This document shows, piece after piece, positions 5,663 to 8,140 of a stretch of DNA of 8,140 nucleotides. Position numbers and translations under genes: made by a program. The notes below the pieces were generated by a model, which did no database searches, had not been told where the DNA came from, and saw nothing but the letters and a program-made list of their open reading frames with translations. The first letter of the stretch is position 1; the number at the start of each line of letters is the position of its first letter. The stretch is from Deltaproteobacteria bacterium (lineage in GTDB: Bacteria; Desulfobacterota; Desulfobacteria; Desulfobacterales; ETH-SRB1). The stretch lies in contig JAFCZU010000315.1 in NCBI GenBank assembly GCA_019314185.1, positions 1 to 8,140 on the forward strand, read 5' to 3'.

Positions 5663-6220
5663 ATGCATTACTATGTTATGGAGTGTGAAGGCGAGTATCC
5701 GATCAAAGCTTTGGATGATGCACCCGATCTGGATGACCCGCCCTGGATGCATGGTTCTGTCGTGCACCCTCCAGATTGTCAGTTAGTGTATATTCTGGAT
5801 TCTGAACCATCCGGGAATATGAAGGCAATGTATGACGAGTCAGAATATCCGATCATGCGCGAAGACCTGATTACCGCCCTACAAGTAGCTGGTGTCGATA
5901 ACCTTCAACTTTTTGATGCGGTTGTTCGCGATCCTGATACTGGTAAAGAATACACAGACTATAAGGCGTTCAACATAGTTGGTGTCGTCGCAGCAGCAGA
6001 TATGGAAGCCTCCGAGCTAATGCAAACATCATCCTCCACTATGATTGATGTCGACTTCGATAGTTTGGTGATCGACGAAGAGAAAGCAAAGCCGTTTAAG
6101 CTGTTCCGACTGGCTGAGAGCGTCAATGCAATCATTGTATCCAATAATGTTCGACTTGAGATAGAACGTCGCGGTATACCTGGCATGGTCTTCTACGATC
6201 CAAGGGACTGGGCCGGTTGA
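5663..6220 (+). CDS. Imm11/DUF1629-like immunity protein
   Basis: A 185-residue, acidic, soluble protein without a signal peptide, so it should act in the cytoplasm, as expected for protection against a nuclease. The C-terminal half fits the Imm11 (DUF1629) pattern: YKAFNIVGVVAAAD (100-113), DVDFDSLVID (129-138), then PFKLFRLAESVNAIIVSN (144-161) and VRLEIERRGIPGMVFYDP (163-180). The N-terminus MHYYVMECEGEYPIKALDD and the WMHG at 28-31 also suit the family. A strong AAGGAG at 5651-5656 sits 6 nt before ATG 5663, better than the toxin's site, in keeping with an excess of immunity protein. It starts 36 nt after the toxin stop. Many Asp/Glu residues could neutralise the basic nuclease. The pairing is inferred from position; the Imm11 assignment is by pattern memory. 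Confidence 0.82.
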   Translation: MHYYVMECEGEYPIKALDDAPDLDDPPWMHGSVVHPPDCQLVYILDSEPSGNMKAMYDESEYPIMREDLITALQVAGVDNLQLFDAVVRDPDTGKEYTDYKAFNIVGVVAAADMEASELMQTSSSTMIDVDFDSLVIDEEKAKPFKLFRLAESVNAIIVSNNVRLEIERRGIPGMVFYDPRDWAG

Positions 6221-6353
6221 GTTTCCTTGAGATCAGTGAAACAGAGTGGTTTAAAATTTAATCGATACCCGCACAGATGAGTGCGACTAATCCGTATCTC
6301 TTCAATGGCCTGTATGAACAAAAAAGTATACCTTAAAAAGAAAAGTGAGGGGC

Positions 6354-6379
6354 AACAGTGCAACAGAACAGTGCAACAG
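6354..6379 (+). repeat. Perfect 13-bp tandem duplication, non-coding
   Basis: The unit aacagtgcaacag occurs at 6354-6366 and at 6367-6379 without a spacer. No coding frame appears to be affected. Confidence 0.95.
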
Positions 6380-6402
6380 GGTCGCATCTTAATTATTAAC
6401 TG

Positions 6403-6431
6403 TTGGCAGTATCGTAAAATTATCCTACTCT
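6403..6431 (+). promoter_or_regulatory. Weak sigma70-like promoter candidate for the HEAT-like gene
   Basis: TTGGCA (6403-6408, five of six to the -35 consensus) is followed after 17 bp by TACTCT (6426-6431, a poor -10). It lies about 115 bp before the HEAT-like gene. TAAAAT at 6415-6420 is a better -10, but it lacks a -35 at the right distance. Confidence 0.2.
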
Positions 6432-6546
6432 TATTTGATGCTCAATGAACCGGAAAGGAATCCTTTAACCGCAATGATCTGTTGGTTGACGAGATCTTGA
6501 AAAACGGACTCCAGCATCTCTAACAGCTAAAACAACCATACCCAAA

Positions 6547-7902
6547 ATGACCCAAACAATATTGGATTTTGAAACAGAACTATACCAGGAACATCTTGAG
6601 GAAGCCTCCTTCCTTTACGAGCAGCGTCTGACACTGTTTGATGATCCAGAAATAACATGGCTTGACATCGCAGACTTTGAGGAACGTTTTGAAGCGCATA
6701 TAGACGCTTTGGTAGTTGGCGAAGATCTGGCATTGAATGTTTGCAAAACTCAGGCAATGGAAGCCGACTTTGGCGAACTCCATGCAGCGGTAAGAGTTTT
6801 TTGTCGACAAAACCGGCTGGACTTTGTGCAGGAATGTTTGGAAACTCTTGATCCAAAGGATACAGAAAGGGTTCAAGCCATAAGTGACGCACTTAACCAT
6901 GAGCTGCCGGCAGAATGGAAAGATGAATTTATTCGTATTCTATCAGAAGGGGATCAAAGTCTAATTCCTGTTGCTGCTAAACTTATAGGGTATCGACGGT
7001 TGTCTTCAGGGAAAGAACTTCTCCAGGCATTGCAGCAAAACAATTCACAAGCAATATCAAATATTATTTGGTCTATTGGCCGCGTTCGCGAACAATATGC
7101 CAGCACACTCCTTTTCAATAAGTATCTTAAACACGATGATGAATCAATCTGTTCTGCAACAGCGCTGGCGCTTTTGCGTATCGGCGATCCGCAAACCTTA
7201 GATCATTGTCTGCGCTGCGCCCATTCAGGGAATTGGCCGTTTCTGCTGCTTGGACTTGGGGGCAACCGCTCAACGGCAGCGGTTCTGATAGAAAGTGCCA
7301 ATAACAACAAGGCAAGCGCTGATTGCCTGATTGCATTGGGTTTGCTCGGAGATATTTCGGGTGTTGAGACACTTCTATCAGATCTTGGTAATGCCGATAT
7401 TGCCGAGTCTGCGGCAATGGCATTAAATCTCATTACCGGCGCGGGAATTTACGAAGAAGTTTTTATTCCTGAAGAAATAGATGAAGACGAACTGTTTGAA
7501 GAAGAACTTGAAAAGCTGAAACGCGGGGAAAGTCTCTATCCCCCGGGAGAAGAACCAGGCACCACCATAACCCGCATCTCACAAAAACCGGAAGACTGGC
7601 AAAAGTGGTGGGCAGAAAATAAATCACACTTTAACCCCGGCATTCGTTACCGCAACGGCAAACCTTATTCGCCAGCCTGTTTATTAGAAAACTTGGAATC
7701 AGAAAAAAGCTCCAATAAGGTACGTCAGTTGGCCTACGAGGAATTAGTAATTCGCTACGGCATCGACTTCCCATTTGAAACCGACATGCTGGTATCACAG
7801 CAAAAGCAGGCCTTAGCAAAATATGCGGAGTGGATCAAAATAAACAACGGCCGCTTTCGCGAAGGTGAGTGGTATTTTGCCGGACAACTGATTCACTCGT
7901 AG
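6547..7902 (+). CDS. TIGR02270-family HEAT-like repeat protein (T6SS-associated)
   Basis: A 451-residue soluble protein resembling the TIGR02270 family, which often occurs in or near T6SS clusters and whose function is not established. The first 60 residues are acidic (QTILDFETELYQEHLEEASF, then W38-L-D-I-A-D-F-E-E-R-F). Residues 105-295 are helical HEAT/PBS-lyase-like repeats, for example LIPVAAKLIGYRR (139-151), NIIWSIGRVREQYASTLL (172-189), SICSATALALLRIGDPQTLD (200-219) and ADCLIALGLLGDISGVETLL (258-277). An acidic linker follows (EEVFIPEEIDEDELFEEELE, 303-322). The end is a Trp-rich region, WQKWWAENKSHF (351-362) with RYRNGKPY (367-374), then AEWIKINNGRFREGEWYFAG. HEAT arrays bind proteins, so a scaffold role is a reasonable inference. 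No good Shine-Dalgarno precedes ATG 6547. The start is 326 nt after the immunity gene, so it may be transcribed separately. Confidence 0.82.
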   Translation: MTQTILDFETELYQEHLEEASFLYEQRLTLFDDPEITWLDIADFEERFEAHIDALVVGEDLALNVCKTQAMEADFGELHAAVRVFCRQNRLDFVQECLETLDPKDTERVQAISDALNHELPAEWKDEFIRILSEGDQSLIPVAAKLIGYRRLSSGKELLQALQQNNSQAISNIIWSIGRVREQYASTLLFNKYLKHDDESICSATALALLRIGDPQTLDHCLRCAHSGNWPFLLLGLGGNRSTAAVLIESANNNKASADCLIALGLLGDISGVETLLSDLGNADIAESAAMALNLITGAGIYEEVFIPEEIDEDELFEEELEKLKRGESLYPPGEEPGTTITRISQKPEDWQKWWAENKSHFNPGIRYRNGKPYSPACLLENLESEKSSNKVRQLAYEELVIRYGIDFPFETDMLVSQQKQALAKYAEWIKINNGRFREGEWYFAGQLIHS

Positions 7903-7936
7903 TATAAAAAATGCAAATCATAATCTGAGAATAGTT

Positions 7937-8131
7937 ATGAACAGCCCATCATCTCTGGGAATCATCTTTATAGCCATAGCCGTCGTCTTCCTCGGTATTT
8001 CTTTCCGCGACTACTTGAAGACGGAGGGAAAGCTGACCATTGCTCGAAAAATCTGGATTCGTATGGCGTTCATTTTTGCCGGGGTTGGGATAGGTCTCTA
8101 TCTTGTTCAAATCTTTTTTCAGTGCCAATAG
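7937..8131 (+). CDS. Small two-helix membrane protein, unknown function
   Basis: A 64-residue protein with two hydrophobic segments, about residues 8-23 (GIIFIAIAVVFLGISF) and 43-61 (MAFIFAGVGIGLYLVQIFF). They are joined by a basic loop (K28, K32, R37, K38, R42). By the positive-inside rule this is an inner-membrane hairpin with both ends in the periplasm. It begins 34 nt after the HEAT-like gene on the same strand, so co-transcription is likely. A weak GAG-rich site (7926-7929) precedes ATG 7937. I do not recognise the family. It is a candidate membrane partner of the HEAT-like protein, by position only. Confidence 0.6.
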   Translation: MNSPSSLGIIFIAIAVVFLGISFRDYLKTEGKLTIARKIWIRMAFIFAGVGIGLYLVQIFFQCQ

Positions 8132-8140
8132 GATTAAATA

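Larger units (their letters stand above)
6221..6546 (+). other. Intergenic region between immunity and HEAT-like genes
   Basis: About 326 bp with no convincing gene. GTTTC at 6221-6225 and GAAAC at 6238-6242 form a weak 5-bp inverted repeat just after the immunity stop. A perfect 13-bp tandem duplication lies at 6354-6379. An interrupted palindrome AAAGGA-A-TCCTTT (6454-6466) and a weak promoter-like pair follow. Short open stretches in different frames (NPYLFNGLYEQKSIP before the duplication; NRNDLLVDEILKNGLQHL ending near 6525) may be scraps of decayed genes or chance. It probably separates two transcription units. Confidence 0.5.

Noticed and set aside
6275..6334. Short open stretch containing NPYLFNG, reminiscent of the YLFNG motif at the end of Rhs cores
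   Set aside because: It is under 25 residues with no other Rhs motif (no YDYGAR block) and stops on both sides. Chance is the simpler reading.
6193..6387. A 64-codon - strand frame across the immunity gene end and spacer
   Set aside because: It has no ribosome binding site or recognisable motif, and it includes the 13-bp duplication. It is probably an accidental frame.
1..8140. CRISPR arrays, tRNA or rRNA genes, insertion sequences
   Set aside because: I see no regularly spaced repeats, cloverleaf or rRNA-like segments, or transposase motifs on either strand. The tandem repeats are two-copy and have no spacers.

Overview
This window is a type VI secretion system (T6SS) spike, cargo and immunity island on the + strand. 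The sequence points to a Gram-negative bacterium of moderate GC. The mix of DUF2169, a thiolase-fold protein, a DUF4150 PAAR-like protein and a TIGR02270 HEAT-like protein is seen in Desulfobacterota, Myxococcota and other proteobacteria. I cannot fix the taxon from the sequence, so this placement is a low-confidence inference.

Layout. (1) 2-1021: 3' part of a VgrG spike gene, with the OB fold and a long eight-residue-repeat beta-helix needle. (2) 1039-1557: a DUF6484-type protein that looks like a miniature VgrG tip. (3) 1592-2626: a DUF2169 adaptor/chaperone. (4) 2626-3693: a beta-ketoacyl-synthase-fold protein with no visible catalytic triad. (5) 3747-4052: a DUF4150 PAAR-like spike-tip gene, frameshifted by a perfect 14-bp tandem duplication; its displaced C-terminus lies at 4037-4141. 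(6) 4142-4597: about 450 bp without a convincing gene, with two perfect 8-bp inverted repeats. (7) 4598-5626: an AHH-motif (HNH/Endo VII-like) nuclease, the probable toxin. (8) 5663-6220: an acidic Imm11/DUF1629-like protein, the probable immunity factor. (9) 6221-6546: a gap with a perfect 13-bp tandem duplication. (10) 6547-7902: a TIGR02270 HEAT-like protein. (11) 7937-8131: a 64-residue protein with two membrane helices.

How it would work (inference from family knowledge). VgrG forms the trimeric spike and the PAAR-like protein caps it. DUF2169, perhaps with DUF6484 and the dead ketosynthase, couples the PAAR-like tip and its cargo to that particular VgrG. The basic AHH nuclease is the cargo, and the acidic Imm11-like protein protects the producer. 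The nuclease carries no VgrG, PAAR or Rhs domain, so it must be loaded non-covalently.

Most notable: three perfect short tandem duplications (32 bp at 3661-3724, 14 bp at 4023-4050, 13 bp at 6354-6379) lie within 2.8 kb. The 14-bp one breaks the PAAR-like gene. The reading frame is recovered cleanly by removing one copy, so this is either a recent inactivation, a reversible switch or an assembly artefact.
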